64,000 nucleotides of DNA from Vespula vulgaris (GCF_905475345.1 NC_066589.1:7307001-7371000); one strand, 5' to 3'; counted from the first letter of the stretch, positions 14,136 to 29,093 are shown. The notes: generated from the sequence alone by a model not told the origin. Program-made: numbers and translations.

Positions 14136-15656
14136 CCCTCCATTCTTATTCCTCACCCTACCCGCCAAAGGTTTTCATCGTCTGTCACGATGATATTCGA
14201 GAACACCAGTTACAATCGTACTTAATATTTTTTCTCTTCTCTTACAAAACTAGCAGATATAAGGAAACCTAGTTATTTGCTTTTCCAACGTATATATCGT
14301 TCTCTTTACGCACGCATTTCTTTATTTTCTATCAGTTTTTCTCTTTTTTTCTTTCTCTTCTATTTTTTCTTTTCAATTTTTCAACGAACATATTAATATC
14401 GCTAGATTTCTCGACGATTCGAAGCGGTAGAGAGGAAGAAAAAAAAGGATTTCGAGGAAAATGAACGACGACGATATTTATTATATGTCTCGTATGTCTC
14501 ATTGAATGACGGCTTTTTAACGCGCCTGTGACAGAAGATACAATCGGAAGGGAAAAAATTGACGCGTAGTAATAACGTTCAGTACGCGCGCATTGATACG
14601 CTTCTTTATGTATTAATGCGCGTTTCGCGCGTGTTAAGCAGCGAATAGAACGAGAAAGAGATAAATAGATAGATAGACAGAAAGACAACAGACGGACGTA
14701 CGTTTGTACACGACAAAATAAATGTGTATAGACATACATAGGTGTGTGTAAAAGGTTTTCGTTAGTACGAAGGAAAAAGAACGATAAAACGAAAGAGAAG
14801 AGAGAAATTGTGTTTCGAAAAGGTACGTTTGGTAAATGCATACACATACACGCACATATGTACATACATAGAACTCGGAAAAAGCTTGGAACGATCGGTG
14901 ACGCGTTTATATCGATGAAAAGCCGAAGGGCGTAAAAGGAACGAAGATATGCGCGTTGTTAAATTCTCTACCCTTATGAGAACACACCTGTTTATATACC
15001 CCGTTATTTACGCTTTGCGTTGACCTATCCAATCATCCCCGAATTGGTCTTTGAAAGAAAGATCACCCATTTTTTTTCTTTTTCTCTCTTTTCCTTTTTC
15101 TTTGTTTTCGTTTTATTTATTTATTTATTTATTTTTTTTAATTTTCGATACTCCCATTTATTTTTCTTCTCTCGTATCATCTCGCACAAAGGAAAGACGA
15201 TAATTAAATATGAATAATAATAGTTTCCTTTATAGAAATCTATCGAATTTAATTAATTGTGAATGACGAAGTGAATACCCAAAGTAAAACGTTGTTACCA
15301 CTGTTGTCATTTTTGTTGTAATAGTGATAATAATAGTCAGTTCGACAAAGATATCGAAGAATGAATCAAATGAGAGAGAAACGTTTATGATAAATAAATT
15401 GGAAAAAGGAGTGAAAGCGAGTTGGTGATCGATAGGGTCTTAATTGAAACCGTAAATTGTTGAAATAGATCTCGATGCGCGTTGGACGAATTTAAAAAAA
15501 ATAAATAAATAAATAAAAATATATAAACATACATATATAGAGAAAGAAAATTAAAAAAAAAGAAAGAAAGAACAGAAGGAAAAAAGAAACAATCTAAAGT
15601 GTTAAGGAGAAAGTGGAACGGGACGACAAAAGTGGGGAGACAAAAGAGGATTCGGC

Positions 15657-15893
15657 ATGTTCTTTGCCGGTGTTAAAAGTTGGCTCGAAACATTGGGCGG
15701 GGTGGCGGAGGAGGAGAAGGAGGAAGAGGAAAAAAAGGAAAAGGAGGATAGAGCGCAGGAAGAGGTGAATGTGAAGGTGGTTAAAAAGGTGGTGCTAGTG
15801 TTGACCGAGGAGCTGGAGGTGGTGTTGAAGGAGAAGGAGGAGGAAGAAGAAGAGGAGGAGGAGAAGGAGGAGAAGGAGGAGGAGGAGGAGGAG
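15657..15893 (+). CDS. Possible alternative Glu-rich first exon (or overlapping upstream ORF) of the CAP-Gly gene
   Basis: An ATG at 15657 opens a frame starting MFFAGVKSWLETLGG, followed by a Glu/Lys-rich stretch. It is in a different frame from the main start at 15896. At 15893/15894 there is a donor-like GAG|GTATGG. If used, it would end this exon in phase 0, and the next coding exon at 20690 also starts in phase 0. The frame could therefore encode an alternative N-terminus. Without that splice the frame runs past the main ATG and stops at 15986, so it would act as an overlapping upstream ORF that may dampen translation of the main start. The Glu-rich part comes from GGA/GAG repeats and may have no function. 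Confidence 0.3.
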
Positions 15894-15895
15894 GT

Positions 15896-16934
15896 ATGGA
15901 AGCTGAAACCGGTCGAGCGTCGTCTCATCACCAGGGGCTGCAGCTCACCCTGCCATCCCCGGGAATCTCCGGATTGGACGTCGTGAGAGCTCTGCACCAG
16001 GTATTTTTTGTTTTTTTTTCTTTTTTTTTCCTTTTTACTTTTCTTTTTTTTCCTCTTTCTTTTTATTTTTTTTTCCTCCGTCCTTTTAATGGATAACATT
16101 TTCTTTTCTTTTTTTTTTTTCTATGTAACTATTATCTTTCGTTGTAATCGCATATGCATTTTTAAACATGAGCTCTCTGCCAGGTATTTATTTTTTTTCT
16201 TTCTTTCCTTTCTTTTCTCCCGTTTTCTTTCTATTCTTCTTACAATATTTCTTCTTCTTTCTCTCTCTCTCTCTCTCTCTTTTTTTTTGGTGTATATAAC
16301 TATTATCTTTCGTTATAGTAGTATATGTATTTTTAACATGAAGCCAATTTCGAAATTCAGTAAACGTGATTACGATGGGGTTATGGTACTTTCCTCTCTC
16401 TCACTCTCTTTCTTTTTCTATGTGTATATATATATATATATATATTTCTCTCTCGCTTTCGTGTTAAGGATAATTATAACTTATCGTTTCCCGGCAATTA
16501 AGCAATCGTGCTCCTATTCGTCGATGGAACTAAAGTAATTCGCTTTTTCCGGCCAATAGCGTGCCAATACCATTCTCAGTACTTGCGGACTCCTTGTCTT
16601 GCAAGATTGACTTTGATTGTCCCGTTATGTAGTTAAGATATCATTTTTACATGGATGATTCTTATTCGATTGGATTTTCCCACGAATCCATTTATACGGA
16701 GAAAATATGAGTGTCTATAAAAGAAAAGTATCGTTAGAAACTAGAGCTTCTATACGAAATTAGTAATCTCATATTTCGATTTTTTATATTTAATTAATTC
16801 AAACGATTATTATCAAAAGTGGGTGTTAAAGGTTTTTGTTAAAAATTAGGAGATTTTAAAAACGTTTTTTAATAGATTTTTCTTCTTCTTATTATTATTG
16901 TTATTGTTATGATTATTGTTATTTATTATTATTA

Positions 16935-16993
<59 letters not shown>

Positions 16994-17098
16994 ATTATTA
17001 TTAATATTATTATTATTATTAATATTATTATTATTATTATTATTGTGTTATCATCGTCATCATTATTTATACTTTTGTTGTTGTTGTTGTTGTTGTTG

Positions 17099-17183
<85 letters not shown>

Positions 17184-18776
17184 GGATATGTTTTCTCGGT
17201 TGCCAAAGTGTCCGATTCTTTAAGGTATTTGTGGGAACGAATCCAACATAAAGAAGTCTTGTGAAACATTATAAATAAACTGTGCAATGGGAAGTGCGAC
17301 TATTATTATTAAAGTGAAAATTAAGTAAATGAATATATATACACTTATAAAAAAATTAAAAGAATTAAAAAAGATATTATTATTATTATTAAAAGTAATC
17401 TTTCCCCTTAGGATTATATCGCATAGGTATTACACATTTCTCCATACAAATCTCTTACTCTTTTATCAGAGATTCCCAAATCTTTTTTTGATCGTGGAAC
17501 GATCTATATTTTTTGAACAATAGATCACCCTCTCTCTTAAAAATTTAATGAGGTATTAAATGAAGCAGGTATTGTTTTTTCACTTCAAGTTTTATTGAAT
17601 GAAATAATACTTAATAAAAAGAAAAGTTCTTAACACGAATGATAAAAAAATTTGATCGTCTCAATAATTCGATTGTCGAACTATTACCCTGAATGTTTTT
17701 AATGAAATTCTAAAGTTCTCCATGAAAGTTTGGGAACACTTTGTGAATCGCTGTTTCATATTCTTACATTCTAATACATTCTAATATCTTTATCCTATTT
17801 TATCCTATCTTATCCTATACCTTATGCGGAACTTATTTCGATAAAGACTATTAAATAAAATGAGTGGTAAGAGTCGCGTATTTTCACTTTCGTGATTTAC
17901 TTAATTAACATCGACCGTCGAACTGTCACCCGGAACTCCTGAATTTTTTATTAAAACCCTAAGGTTCTATCCTGCAAAACTTGGGAACGTTTTGGGAATC
18001 ACGGCTCGATATCTTTACATTTGAACATCTTATTCTATCTGATTCCTATCTTATCTTATATCTTACGCTTGACACACGGAATTTATTTTAATGAAAATTA
18101 TTAAATGAAACGAGTGGTAAGAGTCGCAGATTTCCGCTTTCGAGAGCTATTTAATTAACAATATCTCTCTCTCTCCCCCTCTCTCTCTCTCTCTCTGTCT
18201 TTTTCTTTTCTTTTTTTCTTTTTTATTCGATACGTAAGAAACGTAAGAGAAATGCTGCGAGTAAATTAGAGGATAGTTAATGGAGGAATCACGATTTAAC
18301 GGCGAGTTAATGTTCGTCTCTGAGAAGATTCATATTTCTCTTAATCCCAAAGGATCGTGGGGTCTGCTATTTCGAAAGTTAAGGTTTCGCGTATTTCAGT
18401 ACTATGCATTTAATGGTCGTGGATAATGACGGTGTATATATAAGTTTGAGATTCGAGTTTCCTTGAGCAAACAGTTCTACTGGTATGAAAGTAAATACTG
18501 ACGACGACTGATCGGCCAACCGAACATTAGGGACACGCGCGCAAATTAAATCGAGAAAAGATAATCAACGAACACCAGTGCGAAATGTTCGCATTAAATA
18601 ATACCAGGGCCATACCCCTCGTTCCGCTCGTTTATTACGTACCATTAATTAATTCTCGGCAAATAATCCCGTGGCATGTATATACGTACGAACACGATTC
18701 TTATCGTTACGTATAAACTTTCGTATTTTCTATTTACAGTCTTTTTTTTTTGTGTAACGAACGAGTATGTATTTTT

Positions 18777-18823
<47 letters not shown>

Positions 18824-20562
18824 TAGATAAATTTAAAAAACAAATTGGAATAAAAATTATATCTTCTCATTTTTTCTGATTTTTTTTCTATTTTTTTCTT
18901 TTCTTGTTTTGTATCCGTCTCTTTTTTTCTCTTTGTGGCAAATAATCAGTTAACAAATTCATTTTATTTCTTTTTTGCATTCTCTTGTCCACGTTTTAAT
19001 TCGTTATAACGTCGAAATTATTTCATTTCTCTGGGATCGAGTTTTTTCAAGAAATTAGAAACTCTCAGTGGTTCTCAATTTTATACGTTTTTTTATTTAT
19101 ACGCGCGCACTTGTTTAGATATATTATTTAAAGAATTATGTAATGGTGAGGTAATATTAAGAAGATTCAATTTTGTAAGTGTCAATCGAAATTACATTTA
19201 ATTATGTCTGTTGAAATTTGGAAAAAGAGAGAAAGAGAGAAAAGTGAAAGGAAAGTATGGAATTTGAATTCATAGAAATTGAAATGTCTGTTGAAGTTAG
19301 AGAGTTGACCTTGTTCGAGATATTCAACGAAATATTCGGAACGGGTCATACGGAATACGAATCGTATATTTTGCTTGTTAATTAAAAACAAACAACGGTA
19401 ATTTACGAAAAGTTCCACGTAATCGATAAAAGCAAAATGTTTTTCTCGCGTTTCGTGCTTAGTCCTTATTCTAAAGAAAGAACATTGTCAATATCGTTGA
19501 ACGAGTTGCGGAATAAGTTTATCTACGCTTTATAACGGAAGTACCCTTGAAATCTCTTGATATTCGATTGCTCCCAATTGCTTTTAAAGCAAGTTGCACG
19601 AGACGAGAGAAAGAAAATCTGTTCATAGATTGAAAAGATCATCGAGATCGTTTTCAAAGAGAAAAATAGACTTACGATAAAATCGAGCGGAAAATATTTT
19701 AGACGAAATCTAATCAAGTTGAGGATATGTGTGTGTATGTGTGTATGTGTGTATATATATATATATACATGTATATAGATAATAATAGATAATTTCATGT
19801 AAATAAGAACGTTTATAATCATATTAATAATATGTATTGGAACGTATCAATAAGTAATAATAGTATTTTTAATATCTTATAACTAAATATAGATGTAATA
19901 AAATAATATTGGAGATTGGGTTAGCCAATAAATCATGTTAAGATACGCAATATTTTATATCTGAATAAATAATGTAATAGTGTAGGATTGAATTAGCCAA
20001 TAAGTAATATTGAAATTTGCAATACTTTATATCTGAATAAATAATGTAATAGTAGAGGATTGGATTGGCCAATAAATATCGAAGTTTTCACTATTTTTTC
20101 TCTAAATAAATAATATAATCATATAGGATCGAATTGGTCAATAAATAATGTCGACATTTTCAATAAAATATACTAGATGGATATAAAATACTTAAAATAT
20201 CAATATTATCGACAACGTACTTCAGATTTATGATTTTATTTCTATTCAAAATCCATTCATGTGTATATATTATAAAGAAAACAATTATTGTTGGAAAATT
20301 TAGCAAGTATTATATTATACTCTGAATACAATACCATCGCATATAGTATTATTTATTCACATATTCAATGCATTATTGCAAAATTGCGACGTTATTCATT
20401 GGTCAATCTAATACTATATTCTTAATACAATACTATTATATATCAACTATAATATTATTCATTTACGTATAAAATAGAGTCAATGATTTCTCATTTTCAA
20501 TTTTATTACCAACACGAATAAATAGAAATAAATAGAAATATTACTCTTTATTAATTAAAAAA

Positions 20563-20615
<53 letters not shown>

Positions 20616-23600
20616 TATATACACATATACATATATATTCACATTATTTAATTTCAATGAAACTAAAGAACAATTCTAATAAATCTTAGACGGTTATATC
20701 ACTGCGATCCGCGTTGGATTCATCGCGCGAAGAACTTCGTCGATTGAAGGAAAGCGTCGGTGAATTTTCCGAGGAAAAATACGTCGAGGTGGTTGAAAGA
20801 TTGGCCCTGGAGAACCACGTCCTAAGGCGTAGGATCCTTAGTCGAAGTACAGACTTTTCCAACGATGCTGCTACGAGTCCGCAACCACCGCCGCCGCCAT
20901 CGCCGCAGCCGCAGCAGTCTCGTTTCGTTCCACTTCAAGTAGAAGGAGACCCTACCGAGTGAGTTTCATAAGACTCTGTGCTAATTGACTAATTACTCGA
21001 TCTCCTTCTCTCATTCCTCGCTGTGTGATACGAATTTCTACGAGAAATTTTCTTCATCTTCTTTTCTCCTTTCCTCTCTTGTTCTCTCCTCTCTTCTCTC
21101 CTCTTCTCTTCTCTTGTCTTTTTTTTTCTCTTGTCTTTTCTTCCCTTCTTTTCTCGCTTCTTTTAATTTTTTTTTTATTTTCTACGAAAACGTTTTTTAA
21201 CGATCGACTTTTCCATAAACTACGCCATAATATCGATCACCGAAACTTACGTACTACGTTCAGTTAAAGATTCTTAAGCTTGTAGTTTTACAAACTTAAT
21301 TAAAGAAAAAAAAAAAAAAAATAAATAAATAAATGAAAAAAAAAACAAAGAAAAAGAAGAAAGAAAATTAGCCTAATATAGTCTCGAAAAAGTGTAATTG
21401 ATTTTTAGTTTCATCTAGAAACTTTTGGCCCATCCTATATATAGATTTAATTTAAATATATACATATTATTTGTTGAATTTGACCTTTCACTTAACTTCT
21501 CTTTTTATGAAAATTTATAAATATAAATTAGATTTAACGAACTTCCGTCAGTTACAAATTTTATGTTTAAAATTATGGATTTTTTTTTCTTTTCTTTTTT
21601 TTTTTTTTGCTTTTTTTCTAACAATTTATATATTGACTTATCGGTGTAATAAACCAAAATAAAAATAGATACACACAATCGATATTCATAAATGTGGTAT
21701 TTTATTAAAAAATTTCTGGTTCACTTAAGCAGTTATTTTTTCACCGAATATTATATTTTTCTCGACCGAAAAAAAAGAAAAAAAAAAAAGAAAAACGAAC
21801 AGAAAAAGTACAATTAATTTTTACGAGAAACTACAAATTATTCTATTTTTATGCGAGCTTTACTGATTATTTTATCTTTATACCGTTTTTTTTTCTATCG
21901 TTTATTTTGTTTCATTTTTTTCTTTCTTCTTCTTTTTCTTCTTCTTCTTCTTATCGATAACACGTTTAACGATATACTCGCAAGCTCGTTAACGTGCAAC
22001 CGACTGGAAGCTGGAAGCGTAGCCTTATTTACGAGTTTTCGTTGGAAGCTATACCGAAGGAGCCATCGACGAAGCCATATAGTAAAAACATCGTTGAGTC
22101 GGTTCACGCTCACGAAATAGGCAATTTCATTATTGCTACCCTTTTAAAAGTTAACTTTCGGAACGAACGTTTTCTCATAGGCGTAGAAATGTAAAAAAAA
22201 AATTTCCGTTTGTTTCTTTCCTTTTTTTTCTTTTTTATTTCTTTTTTTCCTTTCTTCTTTGTTTATTTTCTTTGGGCATACGTTATCCTAGAAAATGTCA
22301 GAGAAGAGTCATAAATTTAAGATATTAGGAAAAAGAGGAGGGAGAATATTTATAAATAGTTCTTGTCCTGTCTGACTCACAACAGCGTAATGCGTACGTT
22401 GTACGCGTTCTTACAGGCCATCATCATCATCAGCGGACACGGCTAGCGCCACGATGGACGCGTCAGGGAATAAAGTTGTCGTCGAGGAGACGGCAGAGAC
22501 GATCAGAACGAGTGGGAGCCGACGAAGTACCGGTGGTTCGAGTCCGGAAACTGAAGCTCGTGGTACGTCGGTGATACGCCGTGTTCGAGGTGAATTTCCG
22601 CCTTTTTCCGCGGCAACAACAGTTCAACAAGAAGAAAACCAACAAGACCAACAACAACAACAACAGCAGCAGCAGCATTCCTCGAGAGATGGTGCACGGT
22701 CTAGATGTATTCTGGGTCAGGAAGAGTCCGTTACCAGTGCTATAGTATCAGTGCTGTCTAAAGAAAGTAAAGAGGACATTCGCGAGGACATCCAGGATGA
22801 TGTCCAGGACGATAACGAGGGTTCAGTCGTTGTAGATCGTCTTGACATACCAGAGAAAGATAGTGAAGATTTGAGTCTTAGGTCTGTTTCCGACGGTGAT
22901 AATTCTGTATTCAGTGACAATCCTGAACCTCAGTCACCGCCTCAGCAAAGACCTATGCAACAGCAAGTTCAACAACAGCAACATCAACATCAACAACAAC
23001 AACAACAACAGCACCAGCATAGGCAACAGAGTCAGTCGGGTGAACAAGGGAAATTAAACGATCAATCTGAAAATGATTCGGAGGAGCTCGATGACATAGA
23101 GCTGATATTCACGACCGATGATACCTGTAGGGATCTAGGTCTTCAAGAGGATCTCGTTTCCATCACGGAAACCGATGCTTGGCAACAAGCGAGTCCCGCT
23201 GGGCAACCGGTCCTCCTAAAATATACCAAATCCGCTGAGGGAGAATCTCTTGTTTGCAACGGCGATAAGACCAGTTCCGTTGAAGAAGCAGTCTCATCTC
23301 AAAGCTCCAGTATCGATCGCGAAGAGAGCGTCGATCGATTCGACGAGAGCTCCAGTACTAGGCTAAACAAGATGTGGTCTCAATGTTCTGTCCTCGTCGA
23401 AACTGATATCAGCAAGTGTGGTGTACTAGAGGAACCTGAACATTCCGCTAGGCATGCAACTAGGAGGAACACTTTGGCTGCACCTCCGACGGCTTACAGG
23501 TAATTACATATTTTTTTTATCATATTGGATTGTTCGGAAAGTTCGATTGTGTCGCTGATATATAACTATTAAAAAACTTAATATATGTACGGTTCTATGC

Positions 23601-24443
23601 ATTTATTGAAACTGGCTATAAATATAACGACCAAGTCATAAATACATATTTTATCTTCTTCTTTACCTTGATTTACTCATCCGTTTCGAATTCTTCAGAA
23701 AAAACGAATATTAAAGTTTACAATAGTAAGTGATAATTACTTGTCTCTTAAAAACGTGCCACATTTTATATTTACATCGTTCTTTCGAACTACATCCATT
23801 ACTCTTCCTACCGTTCTACCTTACTACTTGAGAAAATAGGCCTTCGTTTTAGTGTTTGCATACATTATGTATACATATACGTATGTATATGTATATACAG
23901 GCGAACGTAATTAGTCACTTGCCGATCGTAAAGTGTTCTCGCTCGTTTTGAAGAGGTTTTGTTTTTACGTACCAGCGGATGCTAACGCCAACGGTAGTAT
24001 TCAACATAGGTAGCTAGATAAGTATATTTAAAACGTACTCTCTGTTTGCAGCATAAGTAGCATAAGTTTCGAACGATAACAATCATTGCCGTAATAACAT
24101 ATAAAAATCTATCAAATCTATTAGTATTCGAACATTATGTAAGGGTCAACGTACCAATGCCTTTCACAATGTGGAGAGTATATAATATTTATTTATGATG
24201 TATAAGAGTTCTACCATCATTGGTAAACACATATACTTTTACATATACGAGCGTTGATACAAGAGCAAAAATAACTTTGCGACATAACCCATATACAGTA
24301 CATACATTATAGATCGAGCAGTATTACATCGTGTTATTAGATTTTCCTTACACAATGATCTCGTTTATAGATACCAACCTTGCTTCTGTCTTTATATAAA
24401 GAGATAATCGCCATTATTATTATTATTATTATTGTTGTTGTTG

Positions 24444-24495
<52 letters not shown>

Positions 24496-25413
24496 GATTA
24501 TCATTATTATCGTTATGTTTTATTTCCTTAATTATGAAAAATATGTAGTTGAAAATTGTCAGAAATCATTGACATGATTACACGTTGGATAATTGCAGGC
24601 CAATAATACATCGAGAAGCTTTGGCTGGTAACCGAAGAAAAAGTTCAGCACCTCTTCGTCCTGTAATGGATCGGAGTAGTGGTGCCAAACGTGAGTCAGG
24701 AGCACAAACCGACATTTCGGCCCTCCCGGCACAATGGCGTTCGGAAAGCTATCTCGCACACAAAGTGGCTCACACGTTTACAACGCTTCCAAGTAAATTC
24801 GCTTTACCGGCTGGTGTACCCGGAAGGCTCAGGTTGTCTGACAAGACACGCGAGGCAAGACGAGTGTTACTCTCGGACATCAGTTTCACCAGCATGGTTC
24901 CAGAATTGTCAAGAAGTGCTGATCATCTCTGTCACGATCCGCATGCACAGGTAAAGGAAAAAGAAAAAAGAAAAAAACGAACAAAAAAAAAAGAAAGAAA
25001 ATAAAAGAGAAAAGAAAGAAAAAATCCCCCAAGAAGAAAAATTCCTTTGCGAAAGAGGAGAAATCGTTTTTACGAGCAGCCTCCGGTTTTTAGCTTTTTG
25101 GAGATCATTTTCGAGGAACTCGTTCAAAGTTATTGCGCAAGGAGATAACCCTGACACGCGTTTGCTTGGTGTCGTAAGCCTGGTAATAGAGTAGATGTGG
25201 CGGTGTACGCGAAACAGACGGCAGTCAGCGTAATAACAGCTTGATTAATTCAACGTGTGCTAGTAATATGTACGCACAATGATGCTCGTTGTGTGCATCA
25301 AGAAGGCCACGAACGAATGGAGCTCTAACGCGGTTTGCTTTACATCCATGAACACGTACTCCACGATATATATATATATCTCTTTCTCTTTCTTTCTATC
25401 TATCTATCCATCC

Positions 25414-25450
<37 letters not shown>

Positions 25451-28209
25451 ACTTTGACCTATGTAAGCCATAGATGATGACTAATTGCACCGTATGCACC
25501 TAACTTCGACTTACGATCGCTTCCTCTCTACCCGCGGATGTATTTACGTTCATGTCCACGCTTATCCACGTCCATGAGAACGTGAGAAAAATTAACTGGA
25601 GTCGTATTTTGCGGCTGCCTTCGTATGTCTTGATGCCGCATGTGAGAATAATATACGCTTAGGATTATACGAACGTAACGAGTTGGATCGTTTAACGATA
25701 GACGTCATCGAGACGTTCAAATGATTTATTTTCTTTAACTTTAATCCATTCATAGAAGAACCTGCAATATAAATCAATGATTAGTAAATTGATCGTTTTT
25801 TTTGCCTATAATCTTCTTGATAATCACGCATCGTACGATATCAGGATATCGATAGAATATTTACTTGCTTGATGATCCTTAAAAAATATCAGATGTATGT
25901 GTCACCAAGACTTGTCTGATTTTCTTTGAAACAATGTTTACGTGTTTTAGACTTGCTTGGGATCTCGTGGTTGTGGACATCGCACACCGGAAGTAAATCG
26001 TCGCGAATCCTTAGGATCACCAGCAGGCTATTGGCCTCGTTGTAATCCAGGAACGGCTTTACCAAGTCCTTGCGATTGTCGTTTGTCGGCTGATCTTTAT
26101 TCCTCGAGATATCGAGGTTCCTTGAGCTCGATACCATCACCAGGATTAGAAGTCGTGACTGGTCCACCAAGGAGACACTCTTGGAGAGCAACAGCAGCTT
26201 CTTTCGACACATGGAGAGTTCCTGCTGCCACTTCTACACCTAGACCGACCTGGTCCTCCATGCCATCTTCTCCCACTCATGTTCACCCACCTGCAACGTC
26301 CTCGAGATCCTCGAAGAATGTACCAAAGAGAACACGCTCGAAAGTCACTTTTCAAGGTAAACGAAAGAACAGGACAAAAGACAAAAATCGATATTGCTTT
26401 GCTTTATTTAACTTCTATCGCTTTTAATCGGAACTAACTCTACCTATAAATTAATTTTTTTTTTATTTTCCTTTTTTGTTTCGTCTTCGATAGATGTATT
26501 TACGAAACATTTATAAACATTTTTACTAACTAAAAAGAAATTATCTCTTATAAAATATAATATTTTTATAATCTTTTTATATCTACACACACACAAACGC
26601 ACGCACGCATTCACACAATTTTTTTGGAGTGATAAAAGGATTAATGAATGTATTACAGGTAAGCTTTGTTTGAGGTACACGTTAATCACGTGATTTATTT
26701 AAAACTGCATTACTGCATCAACTCCGCTTTATTGATCCTATGAAAAATAAATAAAGAAGAAAAGAAAAGAGGATTACGTTGGAACAAGTTCGTGTTTCTA
26801 CGTTTCAGAGTGTCCAATGACGCGTGGAAGTTTACCTAACTTGCGCTCAGACATAGTAGGTGCGGGTGACAATAGCGGAGATTCAACGGAATCGCTGATA
26901 GACGAGGCGGAGGATTATTTGCGTCGCAGTATCGATTCGATGCTGACTATTTCGAGTACCAGTGCTAGTACGGATTATTGGAGCAGACAAACAGCAGCCA
27001 GACGAAGGAGAACTCGAAGGCATTCCGAACCTGATCTTGCACGCGAGTGGATTCCCCCTCAGGATGCGAGACCGTATCTGCCAAAGGTGAATGACCAACT
27101 TTAATAAATAAAAAGAAACAAAAAAAAAAATATAAAACTAGCTTAAAAGAAAGTACTAAACAATTATATTCGGTATCTGTAAAATTATTAATTTTATTAA
27201 TCCGATATACGACGTAGAGAACCTTAAAATTTCTAGATGATTTTAAGGATTAATTAATCCTTTTCTTTGGAGACTTTTCAGGCCAATTGTTTTCTTTCTT
27301 CTTTTTTTTTCAGATTACAAACCTAAAAAAATTTTGCCCTACCTAGGAATATTTAATTTATCCACTTGTCCTTTTTTTTTTTGTATAATAATTACACATA
27401 TGACATATGTGTATAATGTTATAATATGAATATATTGTTTCTTCGATAGATACCAAGAGATCTGAAGTTAGATCATCTTGTCAAAGTAATCTCACCGGAA
27501 GGAAGAGTCCTTCAAGGTCGTGTACGATACGTTGGTCCTGTTCCTGGTCGAGAAGATTCTCACGTGGGTGTTGAATTACCGAACGTTAATGGTTCCTCCG
27601 ATGGTACTTTTCATGGTAGAAGATTTTTCGATTGGTAAGTCTTATGCAATTCTTATGTATGTATATGTCTACACGCTTGCATATTTTATTTTCTTCTTAA
27701 CATGATAATTATCAATGTTTTAGAAAAAACATTTTTTGTTTCATTGTTTTATAAATTAATTTTTATTTTCTCTTTTTTCTTCAATAAATGTAACAATTAT
27801 AGAATAATACGTAGAAATCAGTATCAGATTTGAAATTATACGGAGTAGGATAGGATCTTTGATTTATTTATTTTCGATATATTAGAGTTGTATAGAATAT
27901 TGAAAGAAATAAAAAATATAAATGAAAAAGAAAACCATAGAAATAAGTCAATTTTAGGTTCAATTTTACTTTTCTAGAAAGGAAAAGCAAAAGTCGATAT
28001 TCGATCAGAGTAAACGTAGTCCTTAAGAAAAAAGTCTTACCAATTGGTCCAGCTATTTAATGTCGTAATTGCATAATGTTTTTGAGGTAATGGGTCGTAG
28101 TACGAGCTGCGTGACAAAAGCAATTCTGTTCGTGATAAATCCTCGCGATACCTCCTTCAACGGGCCTCGCCTTGTACATATATACTCTCTCTTTCTCTCT
28201 CTCTCTCTA

Positions 28210-28240
<31 letters not shown>

Positions 28241-29062
28241 TCTTGCCTTGCCTTTCTTCGTCTTGTCGTTACTTTACTCGCTAAGTTGAACGTGCATATG
28301 CATACGCAAATGCAATGGCGTATCTATGTTTTAATTTAAAAGTAATACTGATATCGTGAATTTCTTTTTTAACGGAGTATTAAATATACGAGATTTTAGA
28401 TAATATTGTAAGAACTTATACTATTTTTATTTTGATTGATTTATTTATTTATCTTTTATCTCTTTCTTTTCATATCTGTGATGTTAACAAATATGTAATT
28501 TTCTTTCTCTTTTCTTTTCTTCTTTCTTTTCCTTTTTTTAATTTTATTAGATCGAAGTGTTCAAATATATTTATTGATATTTAATAACTAGTAATTTTTT
28601 TAGCTAGCTGATAATTAGTTAATTGATTCTTCTTTGTATTGTATGTTTGATCTTTTTATTTATGATAATTAATGATCAGCTAAGTATATTAATAATTCAG
28701 TCAAGTTAAGATAGCTGATAATTTTTTTAATCAATTATTATTTGATTTTGATTAATTCGGAGTATTTGATATATTCAAAATAGAGATAAATTACCTTCTA
28801 TGTGCAGATATATAGAGAGATATGGCAAGAACTATCGTCGATTAGGAGGATAAAATGTCTTGTAAAATTGCAGGAAGTTTGTCGCGTGAATTCTTGTCGT
28901 GAGAAATGTCTCGTGCAGGCACACAGCAGCTTATACGAAAATCACTCGAAACGCGACGACGATGTTCGCGTGACCATCATCGACGTCCCTGAAAGTGCGC
29001 CTCCTCAGATTTTGATCTCGAGTTAGAATATATATACATACGTATACGATCGATCGAACCAT

Positions 29063-29093
<31 letters not shown>

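Larger units (their letters stand above)
11805..15895. promoter_or_regulatory. Divergent intergenic region between GLG1 and the CAP-Gly gene
   Basis: About 4.1 kb with no supported coding region. It must contain the promoters of two divergent genes, GLG1 (minus) and the CAP-Gly gene (plus). It is GC-richer than average at 11950-13700, with CpG-rich segments, and packed with simple repeats: GCCAG units at about 12420-12465, (GA)n at 12770-12815 and 13040-13087, (ACG)n at about 13188-13230, (TA)n at 13762-13800, (ACAT)n at 13827-13861, (TATC)n and (CTAC)n at 14000-14135. The 5' UTR of the plus-strand gene probably starts somewhere in this stretch. Confidence 0.5.

Noticed and set aside
16916..17264. 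Two 110-codon frames of poly-Ile/Leu/Tyr
   Set aside because: Direct translation of an (ATT)n microsatellite.
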